The position numbers and the translations under genes are program-made. 8,016 nucleotides of DNA, taken from an uncultured Amylibacter sp. Lineage in GTDB: Bacteria > Pseudomonadota > Alphaproteobacteria > Rhodobacterales > Rhodobacteraceae. The stretch spans positions 1 through 8,016 of the forward strand of contig CALLAV010000024.1 in NCBI GenBank assembly GCA_938001995.1. Reading direction: 5' to 3'. The notes under the pieces were generated by a model, which saw nothing but the letters and a program-made list of their open reading frames with translations, had not been told where the DNA came from and ran no database searches. Shown piece by piece: positions 1 through 7,542 of the stretch. The first letter of the stretch is position 1. The number at the start of each line of letters is the position of its first letter.

Positions 1-707
1 GCGTTCTGTTCGTGATCTGCGTGCAGCGTGAAAATCCGATCCATGGCGCGGGCCAAAATAGGGTTCACTTCGTAATCTTCGGCAGGAACAGCAAAACACA
101 TACGCAAGAAGTTGGACGCATAATCCAGATCATTGCGCGGATAAACAAACGGCTGTCCGATGGAGTATTTATAGGCATAGGCCGCAATTGTTGGCATTTT
201 CGCGATTAAACGAATGGACGCAACTTCGCGCTGCCATGGATCGCTGATGTCTGTACTGTCGTGATAAAACGCAGACATGGCGCCAACAACACCTGTCATA
301 ATCGCCATTGGATGCGCATCGCGACGGAAACCACGGAAGAAGTTCATCATCTGCTCGTGCAACATAGTGTGGTTGGTCACACGGCTTTCAAAGTCTTCGA
401 GATCAGCTGCGCTTGGCAGTTCGCCGTACAGCAGCAGATAGCAAACTTCGAGGTAATGGGATTTACCAGCCAATTGATCAATCGGATAGCCGCGGTGCAG
501 CAGTTCGCCCTCAAACCCATCAATAAAGGTGATCGTGCTGTCACAGGCGGCCGTGGACGTGAAGCCAGGGTCGTAGGTAAATACCTTGCCTTGTGCGTAA
601 AGTTTGCGAATGTCGATCACATCGGGACCAGCGGTGGGGGAATACATCGGCAGTTCCAGCTCGGTATCCCCAAACGTCAATTTTGCTGTTTTAGGATTAT
701 CTGTCAT
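1..707 (-). CDS. gltA: Citrate synthase, N-terminal part (cut by window edge)
   Basis: Citrate synthase condenses acetyl-CoA with oxaloacetate to citrate, the entry step of the TCA cycle, in the cytoplasm. Reading down from the ATG at 707 gives 235 intact residues beginning [20 protein letters not shown]. They include the family stretches [58 protein letters not shown] and [14 protein letters not shown]. The last residues before the edge are LHADHEQN (about 228-235), which carries an oxaloacetate-binding histidine. The catalytic His of the GPAHGG motif and the catalytic Asp lie off the window. Full-length bacterial enzymes are about 430 residues, so roughly 55% is seen. The start is supported by a purine-rich AGAGAGG ribosome site just upstream (711-718) and by a good match to the N-terminus of E. 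coli-type GltA. It lies 57 bases after gltX on the same strand. The family call is very secure; the completeness of the rest is unknown. Confidence 0.96.
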   Translation of the reverse strand, partial: MTDNPKTAKLTFGDTELELPMYSPTAGPDVIDIRKLYAQGKVFTYDPGFTSTAACDSTITFIDGFEGELLHRGYPIDQLAGKSHYLEVCYLLLYGELPSAADLEDFESRVTNHTMLHEQMMNFFRGFRRDAHPMAIMTGVVGAMSAFYHDSTDISDPWQREVASIRLIAKMPTIAAYAYKYSIGQPFVYPRNDLDYASNFLRMCFAVPAEDYEVNPILARAMDRIFTLHADHEQN

Positions 708-727
708 GCGACCTCTCTTATATGTCT

Positions 728-745
728 AGCGGGCCCAAACCCGCT
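728..745 (-). other. Small GC-rich hairpin between gltX and gltA
   Basis: The 57-base gap between the gltX stop and the gltA start contains an inverted repeat, AGCGGG (728-733) and CCCGCT (740-745), with a six-base loop. On the gltX/gltA transcript it is not followed by a run of U, since AGACATAT comes next. It is therefore a poor intrinsic terminator and could instead be an RNA processing or stability element, or chance. I see no convincing promoter for gltA in the remaining bases; its promoter may lie inside the end of gltX, or the two genes may be cotranscribed. Confidence 0.3.
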
Positions 746-764
746 GCGTGTTTCTAGTGCCGCA

Positions 765-2174
765 TCAGATGCCCATAGTTGCATCCTGCAGACGGCCGAG
801 GGTTTCCTCTCTGCCCAGTTCTGCCATCATGTCAAAAACTGACGGAGACACTGTGCGCCCAGTTAGTGCGGCCCGTAAGGGCTGTGCAATTTTGCCGAGC
901 TTTAGGTCATTGGCCGCTGCGAACTCTTGCAAGCAGGCCTCTAATCCTTCGAGGGTCCAAGTAGCATGCTGCAACGCAGCGGTCAATGCTTTCAGTATAC
1001 CACGGGATACTGAATCGAGCAGTTTCTCCGCCGCGTCATTTGGCGTGAACGGACGCGATCCCAGCACAAAATATGCTTTTTCAAGCACGTCGCCCAATTT
1101 CTTAGAGCGGTCCTTGACCAGTGGCAGGACTTTGAACAATTTTTCGCGACTCTCGGCACTGAGGGAGTCTTGCCCTGTGGCGGCCAAGAACACTTCAATA
1201 TCCGCCAGCAAAGTCGCATCATCTGCGTTAGAGATCTGATAGCTGCCCACACTGTCCAACTTTTTCAAATCCAATCGGGCAGGCGACTTTCCAAGCCCTT
1301 TGAAATCAAACCATTCAATCGCCTGTTCGGTACTGAACAACTCGTCATTGCCATGGCTCCATCCCAACCGCGTCAGATAATTGCGCATGGTTGCAGGGGT
1401 GTAGCCCATCTCGCGGTAGGCTTCGGCCCCAAGTGCGCCGTGGCGTTTGGACAGTTTCTTACCGTCGTCGCCGTGGATCAGCGGAATATGCGCAAACACA
1501 GGGATATCCCAGCCCATCGCGCGGTAAATCAGGCTTTGACGGCCCGCATTGATCAAGTGGTCATCGCCGCGAATGATATGCGTAACGCCCATGTCATGAT
1601 CGTCCACAACCACTGCCAGCATATAGGTTGGCGTCCCGTCAGAGCGCAGCAACACCATGTCATCCAGCGTTTCTGCCTTCCACTTCACATCCTTTTGCAC
1701 CTTGTCCTTGATGCGCACTTCACCTTCACGTGGTGCTTTTACGCGCACTACGAAAGGCGCTTCAGGGGCATCGGCGGGATCGGCATCGCGCCATGGGCTT
1801 TGGAACAGTGTCGCGCTGCCGTTTGCGCGCGCGGTTTCGCGAAAAGCTTCGATCTCTTCTGGTGTTGAATAACACTTATAGGCCGTGCCGTTTTCCAGCA
1901 TCGCATGGGCAACTTCCGCATGACGGTCGCGGCGTTCAAACTGGCTGATTGCGTCGCCGTCCCAATCAAGGCCCAGCCATTTTAGCCCGTCATAAATCGC
2001 TTCCGTTGCCTCGGGTGTGGAGCGTTCGCGGTCCGTGTCTTCAATCCGCAGCAGGAATGTGCCGCCTTGATTGCGGGCATAAAGCCAGTTGAACAGCGCC
2101 GTACGCGCCCCACCAATATGCAAAAAGCCAGTAGGGGACGGGGCGAAACGGGTGACAACAGTTTGATCGGACAT
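765..2174 (-). CDS. gltX: Glutamyl-tRNA synthetase (class I)
   Basis: GltX charges tRNA-Glu with glutamate using ATP, in the cytoplasm. From the ATG at 2174 the protein is 469 residues, normal for bacterial GluRS. The class I catalytic domain opens with RFAPSPTG and the HIGH-type motif HIGG (residues 19-22). [11 protein letters not shown] follows (about 42-52), then [13 protein letters not shown] (about 201-213). The KMSKS-type loop is KLSKR (240-244), and the C-terminal half is the helical anticodon-binding region. Only one cysteine (C101) lies where zinc-containing GluRS enzymes carry a cluster, so no zinc site is expected. An in-frame ATG at 2201 would add nine residues (MVSKRLISH), but these do not look conserved and would leave almost no room for promoters between this gene and divergent comEC; a modest AAAAGG site (2187-2192) lies 12 bases before the inner ATG. 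Many alphaproteobacteria have two GluRS copies and a non-discriminating enzyme that also charges tRNA-Gln. Whether this one does so cannot be told here. Confidence 0.95.
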   Translation of the reverse strand: MSDQTVVTRFAPSPTGFLHIGGARTALFNWLYARNQGGTFLLRIEDTDRERSTPEATEAIYDGLKWLGLDWDGDAISQFERRDRHAEVAHAMLENGTAYKCYSTPEEIEAFRETARANGSATLFQSPWRDADPADAPEAPFVVRVKAPREGEVRIKDKVQKDVKWKAETLDDMVLLRSDGTPTYMLAVVVDDHDMGVTHIIRGDDHLINAGRQSLIYRAMGWDIPVFAHIPLIHGDDGKKLSKRHGALGAEAYREMGYTPATMRNYLTRLGWSHGNDELFSTEQAIEWFDFKGLGKSPARLDLKKLDSVGSYQISNADDATLLADIEVFLAATGQDSLSAESREKLFKVLPLVKDRSKKLGDVLEKAYFVLGSRPFTPNDAAEKLLDSVSRGILKALTAALQHATWTLEGLEACLQEFAAANDLKLGKIAQPLRAALTGRTVSPSVFDMMAELGREETLGRLQDATMGI

Positions 2175-2257
2175 GTGCGAAATTAACCTTTTGGAAACCA
2201 TGACTTTGCAAGGTGAACACTTCTTTATGCGCCACGCTGAAAAAGGACAAGCACACG
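2175..2257. promoter_or_regulatory. Divergent gltX / comEC intergenic region
   Basis: These 83 bases separate two genes read away from each other, so at least one promoter for each should lie here or just inside the opposite gene. I cannot pick out a convincing sigma-70 pair in either direction. The best minus-strand candidate is TTGTCC with 17 bases to TAAAGA, which is weak. A single GAAC tetramer occurs (2215-2218) without a partner at SOS-box spacing, so there is no sign that LexA controls comEC from here. The region also holds the likely ribosome site for comEC (AAAAGGA, 2241-2247). Confidence 0.4.
2241..2247 (+). promoter_or_regulatory. Ribosome binding site deciding the comEC start
   Basis: AAAAGGA lies 10 bases before the ATG at 2258 and has no counterpart before the alternative GTG at 2213. 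It is the reason for choosing the shorter 683-residue form of ComEC. Confidence 0.6.
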
Positions 2258-4309
2258 ATGCTGCTGCACGGGTTTCAGGCTGCTCTCTTTGCCCAACGTC
2301 ACCGCTTTGCGCTGTGGTTGCCTGTGTGGCTGGGTATCGGGATCAGCGTCTATTTCGGTATTCGCTTTGAGCCATCGACGATGACAGTTGCGGGTGTTGT
2401 TTGTGCCCTGTTGGCGCTGATTGGTTTGACGCGCATCTTGCCCGAAACACTGCGGGTTCTGTGTTGGGTCCCGATCTTTGTCTGCCTCGGGTTTCTGCTC
2501 TCCGTATACCGTAGCCACACGGTGGAGGCGCCAAAACTGTCGTGGCATTATTATGGGTCGGTTGAGGGGACTGTGGCGCATCTGGATCGATCTGGGTCAA
2601 ACAAGCCGCGTGTAACGCTGATCGACCCGATCCTGACCAAAACGGCACCTTACAGAACGCCAACCCATGTGCGCGTGTCGCTGCATTCCAAAACGCTGGG
2701 TACGGCACTGACACCAGGGGCGCGTATCATGATTACCGCCAGCCTGTCTCCACCCGCAGGCCCTGTGGAGCCAGGTGGTTTCGATTTCCAGCGCAAGGCG
2801 TGGTTTGACGGGCTGGGGGCCACTGGGTATTCGCGCACGCCGCCTGTTCTCGCGATGCCTGCGGATCCAAACACGCTGTCATTGCGCATCTTTGCGCTGC
2901 GGATGTGGCTGTCCAAACAGATACGCACAGAGATACCTGGACAAACAGGGGCCTTTGCTGCCGCGATTATCACCGGGGATCGCAGCGAGATTGATCCTGC
3001 ATTGCTGACCGATTTGCGCCAATCCAATTTGGCCCATTTGTTAGCGATCTCTGGGCTGCATATGGGGCTGCTGACGGGGTTCATCTTTGCAATTGTACGA
3101 TTGGGTGTAGCCGCAATTCCACCGATTGCAGTGCGTTGGCAGGCCAAAAAGGTTGGCGCGGTGATCGCACTGTTGGCGGGGGCGTCCTATCTGATGATTT
3201 CTGGTGCGAATATTGCCACGCAGCGGGCCTTTGTCATGGTGGCGGTGATGCTTGTGGCAATCCTATTGGATCGCCCAGCGATAACGCTACGCGCTGTCGC
3301 AATCGCTGCGACAATCATTCTTGTGGTGCGACCCGAGAGCCTGACCCAACCTGGTTTCCAGATGTCTTTTGCCGCGACCACTGCATTGGTCGCAACATTC
3401 GAGGCGCTCAATAAATCAGAGGCATGGCGCAGCTTTAATCGCGGGCGCTTTCGGCTCCTTTCTCCCGTCTTGTCGTTGATCATCGCTTCTGCTGTTGCAG
3501 GGTTTGCGACGGCTCCGTTTTCGGCGTTTCATTTTAATCAAACCGCACAGTATGGGCTAATAGCGAACCTTACCTCGGTTCCGATGATGGGCCTGTTGGT
3601 GATGCCAGCCGCTGTTTTCGCGGCTGTTTTGTCGCTGGTGGGGCTGCAAGGACCTGCGTTTTGGGTCATGGGCAAAGGCATTGATTGGATCCTTGGCGTT
3701 GCCAATTTTATCGCAAACCTGGATGGTTCGGTGATCCGTTTCGCCTCTGCACCGTCCTATGTCCTAGGGCTGTTCACCCTTGGGGCGTTGATTTTGATCC
3801 TGTACCAAGGGCGGTTTCGGTTTGCAGGCGTGGCCGTCGCAGCAGGCGCGTTAACTCTTTGGGCACAGGCGGAGCGGCCTGACATGCTGATCACAGACAA
3901 CGGGCGTTTGGTGGGGATATCAACCGATAAGGGTCGCGCCTTGACGCGCACCAAAGGCAATGGGTTTGCCGCACGCACATGGCTTGAGAACGATGGGGAC
4001 GGGGCCGTGCAAACCGCTGCTGCGTCGCGTCAGACCTTTCATAAGGATATCTGGACCTATGCGGTGGCGGGGGAAGACGTGGCCTATATGTGGGGAAAGA
4101 CGCTAACAGCGGATCAGACAGATGAGGCCTGTGCGTCGGCCAAAATCCTGATTGCGCCCCAATATAAAGACGCCGTCAGCGGCCCATGCTACGCAATTAC
4201 GTTAAAGGAATTGCGCAGCGGTGGGGCGGTTGCCGTTTGGAACACACCAAACGGATTAAAGGTGCAAAGCGCGCGGGATCGATCTGGAACCCGCCTTTGG
4301 AACGAATAA
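2258..4309 (+). CDS. comEC: ComEC/Rec2-family DNA uptake channel
   Basis: ComEC is the inner-membrane channel that carries single-stranded DNA into the cytoplasm during natural transformation. The 683-residue protein starts with about three membrane helices (roughly 17-82) and an OB-like N-terminal domain (DUF4131) containing [20 protein letters not shown] (about 173-192). The Competence domain follows, with the hallmark [11 protein letters not shown] (260-270), then [14 protein letters not shown] and many further hydrophobic helices up to about residue 537. The tail, about 540-683, begins [12 protein letters not shown] and is soluble, but it lacks the HxHxDH metal motif of the metallo-beta-lactamase domain found in longer ComEC proteins. 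The ATG at 2258 is chosen because AAAAGGA lies 10 bases upstream; a GTG at 2213 would add 15 residues without conservation. It converges on lexA and diverges from gltX. In Rhodobacterales ComEC is also needed for uptake of gene transfer agent DNA, so the role here may be competence, GTA reception, or both. Confidence 0.93.
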   Translation: MLLHGFQAALFAQRHRFALWLPVWLGIGISVYFGIRFEPSTMTVAGVVCALLALIGLTRILPETLRVLCWVPIFVCLGFLLSVYRSHTVEAPKLSWHYYGSVEGTVAHLDRSGSNKPRVTLIDPILTKTAPYRTPTHVRVSLHSKTLGTALTPGARIMITASLSPPAGPVEPGGFDFQRKAWFDGLGATGYSRTPPVLAMPADPNTLSLRIFALRMWLSKQIRTEIPGQTGAFAAAIITGDRSEIDPALLTDLRQSNLAHLLAISGLHMGLLTGFIFAIVRLGVAAIPPIAVRWQAKKVGAVIALLAGASYLMISGANIATQRAFVMVAVMLVAILLDRPAITLRAVAIAATIILVVRPESLTQPGFQMSFAATTALVATFEALNKSEAWRSFNRGRFRLLSPVLSLIIASAVAGFATAPFSAFHFNQTAQYGLIANLTSVPMMGLLVMPAAVFAAVLSLVGLQGPAFWVMGKGIDWILGVANFIANLDGSVIRFASAPSYVLGLFTLGALILILYQGRFRFAGVAVAAGALTLWAQAERPDMLITDNGRLVGISTDKGRALTRTKGNGFAARTWLENDGDGAVQTAAASRQTFHKDIWTYAVAGEDVAYMWGKTLTADQTDEACASAKILIAPQYKDAVSGPCYAITLKELRSGGAVAVWNTPNGLKVQSARDRSGTRLWNE

Positions 4310-4333
4310 ACGCGCCCCGATGGGACGCGTTTA
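4307..4333. terminator. Bidirectional hairpin terminator between comEC and lexA
   Basis: TAAACGCG (4307-4314) pairs perfectly with CGCGTTTA (4326-4333). Inside it, after one mismatch, CCC (4316-4318) pairs with GGG (4322-4324) around a three-base loop. The left arm starts with the comEC stop codon itself. The two genes converge with only 42 bases between their stops, so a shared terminator is expected. The U-rich tracts are short in both directions: the right arm supplies GTTTA for comEC, and on the lexA side the arm runs into TTTATTCGTT. The lexA direction therefore looks slightly better. The structure is clear from sequence; its use in both directions is inferred. Confidence 0.72.
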
Positions 4334-4351
4334 ACAAGAATTTACAAGGTT

Positions 4352-5038
4352 TTAGTAAGTCCGGATCAAACCCACCAACTTGCCTTGCACTTTTACCTGA
4401 TCGTCGCGGTAAACGCGGGTTTCATAGGCTGGGTTTGCAGCCTCTAGCGCAATGGCCGAACCCTTTTTGCGCAAGTATTTCAGCGTTGCTTCTTGATCTT
4501 CCACAAGGGCCACAACAATGTCGCCATTGTCCGCATCCGTTTGTTCGTGGATCACAACCACATCGCCTTCGTTGATACCCGCCTCGATCATTGAATCGCC
4601 TTTCACCTCAAGCGCGTAGTGGCGCCCTTGGTTGTGCATCATCTGATCAGGCACAGTTACGTGATTCTGGATGTCCTGGATCGCCGCAATCGGTGTACCC
4701 GCTGCGATTTTACCCATGATCGGCAAGGAATTCGTATTCGCAGCCGCAACATCCATCGCATCACGCGGCGGATCGGTGCGCGATCCCTCAATAACGCGAG
4801 GTTTAAAGCCACCCGCATCAATGCTGTCAGGCAGGCGAACGATTTCAATCGCACGGGCACGATGCGCCAAGCGGCGGATAAATCCACGTTCTTCCAAGGC
4901 GGTGATCAAACGGTGAATCCCAGATTTAGATCGCAGATCCAGCGCTTCTTTCATTTCATCAAACGACGGTGGCACGCCGTCCTTTTGCATCCGTTTGTGG
5001 ATAAACTCCAACAAATCCATCTGCTTTCGTGTGAGCAT
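4352..5038 (-). CDS. lexA: LexA SOS repressor / autopeptidase
   Basis: LexA represses DNA-damage genes and cleaves itself when RecA filaments form. The 228-residue protein has an N-terminal winged helix-turn-helix (about 1-68) with [11 protein letters not shown] and a recognition helix in [22 protein letters not shown] linker follows, then the S24 peptidase domain. The self-cleavage bond is Ala113-Gly114 in GKIAAGTPI. The catalytic serine is S149 in [10 protein letters not shown], and the catalytic lysine is K187 in EATLKYL. All three are intact, so it should be fully cleavable. It is longer than the 202-residue E. coli protein, mainly through the linker, as is common in alphaproteobacteria. 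The start has an excellent AGGAGG site six bases upstream. The promoter carries SOS boxes matching the alphaproteobacterial direct repeat, so autoregulation is expected. It follows tauE by 90 bases on the same strand and converges on comEC. Confidence 0.97.
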   Translation of the reverse strand: MLTRKQMDLLEFIHKRMQKDGVPPSFDEMKEALDLRSKSGIHRLITALEERGFIRRLAHRARAIEIVRLPDSIDAGGFKPRVIEGSRTDPPRDAMDVAAANTNSLPIMGKIAAGTPIAAIQDIQNHVTVPDQMMHNQGRHYALEVKGDSMIEAGINEGDVVVIHEQTDADNGDIVVALVEDQEATLKYLRKKGSAIALEAANPAYETRVYRDDQVKVQGKLVGLIRTY

Positions 5039-5044
5039 TTTAAA

Positions 5045-5050
5045 CCTCCT
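5045..5050 (-). promoter_or_regulatory. lexA ribosome binding site
   Basis: A perfect AGGAGG on the minus strand lies six bases before the lexA ATG at 5038. It is the strongest Shine-Dalgarno site in the window, which fits a repressor that must be resynthesised quickly after SOS induction. The site fixes the start codon. Confidence 0.85.
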
Positions 5051-5072
5051 GAAACAACAAATATCGCGTTAT

Positions 5073-5086
5073 GTTCGCATGTGTTC
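5073..5086 (-). promoter_or_regulatory. Degenerate second SOS box (6-base spacer)
   Basis: GTTC (5073-5076) and GTTC (5083-5086) are separated by six bases rather than seven. The surrounding sequence repeats that of the canonical box: ATGTTC-GC-ATGTGTTC here against ATGTTC-TAT-ATGTGTTC at 5091-5107. This looks like a tandem duplication that differs by one lost base plus substitutions. It lies at or just downstream of the predicted transcription start. Whether LexA binds it with the shorter spacer is unknown. Confidence 0.5.
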
Positions 5087-5092
5087 AGTCAT

Positions 5093-5107
5093 GTTCTATA
5101 TGTGTTC
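5093..5107 (-). promoter_or_regulatory. Canonical alphaproteobacterial SOS box in the lexA promoter
   Basis: GTTC (5093-5096), seven bases, then GTTC (5104-5107) gives the exact GTTC-N7-GTTC direct repeat recognised by alphaproteobacterial LexA; on the lexA strand it reads GAAC-N7-GAAC. It overlaps the predicted -10 element and the spacer of the lexA promoter, so bound LexA would block RNA polymerase. This is the standard autoregulatory loop of the SOS response. Confidence 0.88.
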
Positions 5108-5121
5108 TTGTTTTGTGTCAA
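5093..5121 (-). promoter_or_regulatory. lexA sigma-70 promoter
   Basis: On the minus strand a perfect TTGACA -35 box (5121-5116) is followed after 17 bases by TAGAAC (5098-5093), a fair -10 with four of six consensus bases. TATAGA, two bases earlier, is an alternative -10. Transcription would start near 5086, about 48 bases before the lexA ATG. The -35 begins only seven bases after the stop codon of the upstream exporter gene, with no terminator in between, so read-through from the trpC-moaC-moeA-tauE operon could also reach lexA. Confidence 0.75.
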
Positions 5122-5128
5122 AATATTT

Positions 5129-5890
5129 TTATACAATTATCGCGCTCAGCCCGTCCCAAACCAATTTAATCCCTGCAATCAATAGAAACGTGTAAGCGAT
5201 GCGCGTGAAGACCAACTGGCTTACTTTCTTGTGCAGCGTGACACCTGCAAAGACCCCGAGCAGCACGGCAGGCAACAAAGTCAGGGAAACCCAAAGCGTA
5301 TCAAACGTGATCGTTTCAAAATAGATGTAGGGGCCCAGCTTGATCAGGTTCACCACGTAAAAGAACACGGCGACCGTGCCCATAAAGACGCCTTTGTCCA
5401 AATCCTTGGACAGCAAATAGGCGCGCATAGGTGGGCCACCCGCGTGTGCGACGTGGCTGGTGAAGCCAGAAATTGAGCAAAGGATCACACCAAGACCCGT
5501 TCCCATGTCGCGCTGTGTGGCTTTAACGGTTGCCAGCCGCAGCCAAAAGAGTGTGGAAAACCAAACGGCAATCAGACCGACCATCAACTTGATACCGTCC
5601 ACATTCACGTAGCTGAACGTAAATGCGCCAATGCAAATCCCCACTGCGGCAGCTGGCAGCATGATCCGCAGTAGCCCCCAATCCCATTTGTTGCGGTAAT
5701 TCCAAAGGTTGGTGCAATCCACTAAGATCAGGATCGGCAGCAAGATCCCAGCCGCTGCGATAGGGGACATGAAGAAAGCGAAAATCGGCACGCCGAGGCC
5801 CTCAAACCCTGCGGCAAAGCCGGATTTTGATACGCCGATCAGGAATGCGACGAGTGCGGCAATGACTAAGAAATCTGTGCCGAGGTCCAT
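5129..5890 (-). CDS. TauE/SafE-family membrane transporter (putative sulfite/anion exporter)
   Basis: This 253-residue protein is almost all hydrophobic, with about eight membrane segments (roughly 7-27, 32-57, 74-95, 98-118, 130-150, 168-190, 199-222 and 231-250). It has the two-half layout of the TauE/SafE (DUF81) family. Family-like stretches are GVSKSGFAAGFEGLGVPI near the N-terminus and, at the start of the second half, SGFTSHVAHAGGPPMRAYLL. Members export sulfite, sulfoacetate or related organosulfur anions, but most are uncharacterised and the substrate cannot be read from sequence. Its ATG directly abuts the TAA of moeA (TAAATG, zero spacing) and has no ribosome site of its own, so translation is probably coupled to moeA. 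Being downstream of two Moco genes suggests, without proving, a link to molybdoenzyme-dependent sulfur oxidation. No gene symbol is assigned for that reason. Confidence 0.85.
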   Translation of the reverse strand: MDLGTDFLVIAALVAFLIGVSKSGFAAGFEGLGVPIFAFFMSPIAAAGILLPILILVDCTNLWNYRNKWDWGLLRIMLPAAAVGICIGAFTFSYVNVDGIKLMVGLIAVWFSTLFWLRLATVKATQRDMGTGLGVILCSISGFTSHVAHAGGPPMRAYLLSKDLDKGVFMGTVAVFFYVVNLIKLGPYIYFETITFDTLWVSLTLLPAVLLGVFAGVTLHKKVSQLVFTRIAYTFLLIAGIKLVWDGLSAIIV

Positions 5891-7075
5891 TTAAAGCCGA
5901 ATGAATGAAACAGTTTCACCAGCTTTTTGTGGCGGATCCTTTGGATCGCGGACCATTAACGCGTCCGCACGCGATAAGACGGACAACAAAGAGCTGTCTT
6001 GGCGTTTTTCAGGCGTGCAAATGAGAACACCATCTTTGATCGACAACTGCGCGCGCATGTAGTGGCTGCGCGGGCCGTTTTGGTCGATATCGCGCCCAAG
6101 CGTGGCCACTTCGCGTGTCATGGCAGATTTTCCAAGGCCCAGCATCGCACGCAAGGCAGGGATCAGGAAAACCCTTCCACAGACCATCGAACTTACAGGA
6201 TTGCCAGGCAGGCCGATCATTGCCGTATCATTCAAACGCCCCGCCATCAGCGGTTTGCCAGGCCGCATAGAGACTTTGTAAAACGCTTGATCTAGGCCCG
6301 CGTCTGTTGCCACCTGACGCACTAAATCGCGATCCCCAACGGATGCGCCCCCAAGCGTCACAATCACATCCGCTTGCGATGCCAGATCTAGGACAGCTTT
6401 CAAGCTTTCTACGTCATCACTGGCAATGGGCAGGATATGTGCAGTTCCGCCATTGGCTTCAACAAGCGCCTTTAAGCCAAAGTTATTGCTGGAAATAATC
6501 TGACTTTTGCCCGGTGATTCCCCTGGCATAACCAGCTCATCACCGGTGGCGACCAAGGCCACACGGGGTTTACGGCGCACCTGAACGGTGGCGCAGTTCA
6601 TCGACGCCAGCAGCGCGATATCCCCTGCGGACAAAACGCGCGGCGCGGACATCACGTCGCCCGCCTTAAAATCGCCGCCTGCGGGGCGCACATATAGGCT
6701 GGTGTCGATGCTGTCGCCCACGGTGATGGTGTCTTCGTCGCGCGTGCAATCTTCTTGGATCAGGATACGATCTGCGCCCTTTGGGACAGGAGCGCCCGTG
6801 AAAATGCGGACAGCCTCGCGTGCGTTTACGGGTCCGTCAAAGAAACCACCCGCAGCACTTTCACCGATCACGTGCAGCGTCGCACCAGTTGCGATATCCG
6901 CGTCGCGCACGGCGTATCCGTCCATCGCAGAAGACGCAAAAGGAGGTTGATCGCGGTGGGCAACTGCATCGACGGCCAAAACACGCCCAGCGGCGTCGCG
7001 CAGGTGTACGGTTTCCACCTCTAACGGCTCAAACAGGGCAAGGACTTTGGCCAGCGCTTCGTCGACGGTGATCAT
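5891..7075 (-). CDS. moeA: Molybdopterin molybdenumtransferase
   Basis: MoeA inserts molybdenum into adenylylated molybdopterin, the last common step of molybdenum cofactor synthesis in the cytoplasm. The 394-residue protein is close to the E. coli length (411). The N-terminal MoeA domains include [16 protein letters not shown] (about 43-58, with conserved Asp52) and [13 protein letters not shown] (about 92-104). The MoCF-binding fold carries [11 protein letters not shown] (about 172-182), [13 protein letters not shown] (about 240-252) and [10 protein letters not shown] (about 270-279). [11 protein letters not shown] follows (288-298), then the beta-barrel C-terminal domain. The ATG at 7075 overlaps the moaC stop by four bases (ATGA), so translation is coupled. 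The tauE/safE gene begins at the base after its own stop. Nothing looks missing. This is the standard single-domain bacterial form, with no fused MogA domain. Confidence 0.96.
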   Translation of the reverse strand: MITVDEALAKVLALFEPLEVETVHLRDAAGRVLAVDAVAHRDQPPFASSAMDGYAVRDADIATGATLHVIGESAAGGFFDGPVNAREAVRIFTGAPVPKGADRILIQEDCTRDEDTITVGDSIDTSLYVRPAGGDFKAGDVMSAPRVLSAGDIALLASMNCATVQVRRKPRVALVATGDELVMPGESPGKSQIISSNNFGLKALVEANGGTAHILPIASDDVESLKAVLDLASQADVIVTLGGASVGDRDLVRQVATDAGLDQAFYKVSMRPGKPLMAGRLNDTAMIGLPGNPVSSMVCGRVFLIPALRAMLGLGKSAMTREVATLGRDIDQNGPRSHYMRAQLSIKDGVLICTPEKRQDSSLLSVLSRADALMVRDPKDPPQKAGETVSFIRL

Positions 7076-7542
7076 TCTGCTTCAAAGCGTCCAGATTTTC
7101 CGCCGTCTTTCAGTACCACACGCACATCAGTGATTTGCATTGTTTTATCAACGGCTTTGACCATGTCATAAACGGTTAAAGCGGCCACATTCACCGCCGT
7201 TAGCGCTTCCATCTCTACACCAGTTTGGCCGGTGGTTTTCACGGTTGCTTCAATTTCGATACCATCGTCCGCATAGGTCAAATCGACAGAGACTTTGGTG
7301 ATGGCCAGCGGATGGCACAGTGGGATCAAATCGGGGGTTTTCTTTGCACCCATGATACCCGCAAGGCGCGCAACAGAGAGCACATCGCCTTTTTTGGCGC
7401 GACCATCTTCGATCATAGCGCGGGTTTCAGGGGCCATGACTACGCGACCTTTGGCTGTGGCAACGCGGGCGGTCACTGCTTTGTCGGACACGTCCACCAT
7501 ATGGGCCGCCCCGTGGTCGTCAAAGTGGGTAAGGCCTGCCAT
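7072..7542 (-). CDS. moaC: Cyclic pyranopterin monophosphate synthase
   Basis: MoaC works with MoaA in the first stage of Moco synthesis, converting 3',8-cyclo-7,8-dihydro-GTP to cyclic pyranopterin monophosphate. From the ATG at 7542 the protein is 156 residues, the usual size, and begins [20 protein letters not shown], which aligns without gaps to E. coli MoaC at the N-terminus. Catalytic residues are visible: Lys51 in KKGD, His77 in IPLCHP, Glu112 in [10 protein letters not shown], and Asp126 and Lys129 in VYDMVKAV (128 and 131 in E. coli). A longer version from 7563 would add seven unconserved residues inside trpC and is rejected. The chosen start overlaps the trpC stop by one base (TAATG), with only a weak AGG upstream, so it probably depends on translation from trpC. 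Its own stop overlaps the moeA start. Confidence 0.97.
   Translation of the reverse strand: MAGLTHFDDHGAAHMVDVSDKAVTARVATAKGRVVMAPETRAMIEDGRAKKGDVLSVARLAGIMGAKKTPDLIPLCHPLAITKVSVDLTYADDGIEIEATVKTTGQTGVEMEALTAVNVAALTVYDMVKAVDKTMQITDVRVVLKDGGKSGRFEAE

Noticed and set aside
261..842. 193-residue open frame on the plus strand across gltA and the gltX end
   Set aside because: It lies opposite conserved citrate synthase codons, shows no recognisable family, and crosses two genes; it is a shadow of the minus-strand genes.
1170..1868. 232-residue open frame on the plus strand inside gltX
   Set aside because: It is fully antisense to a conserved synthetase, rich in His, Arg and Gln as expected from reverse-frame translation, with no domain signs.
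2215..2218. GAAC tetramer before comEC as a possible SOS half-site
   Set aside because: No second GAAC at seven-base spacing is present; a lone tetramer is expected by chance.
4331..4345. Possible CtrA-like site (TTAA, seven bases, TTAC) in the comEC-lexA gap
   Set aside because: The second half does not match TTAAC, and the site lies between two gene ends where no promoter is expected.
4619..5185. 188-residue open frame on the plus strand over lexA and its promoter
   Set aside because: It is antisense to conserved LexA codons and runs through the SOS boxes and lexA promoter; it has no coding signal of its own.
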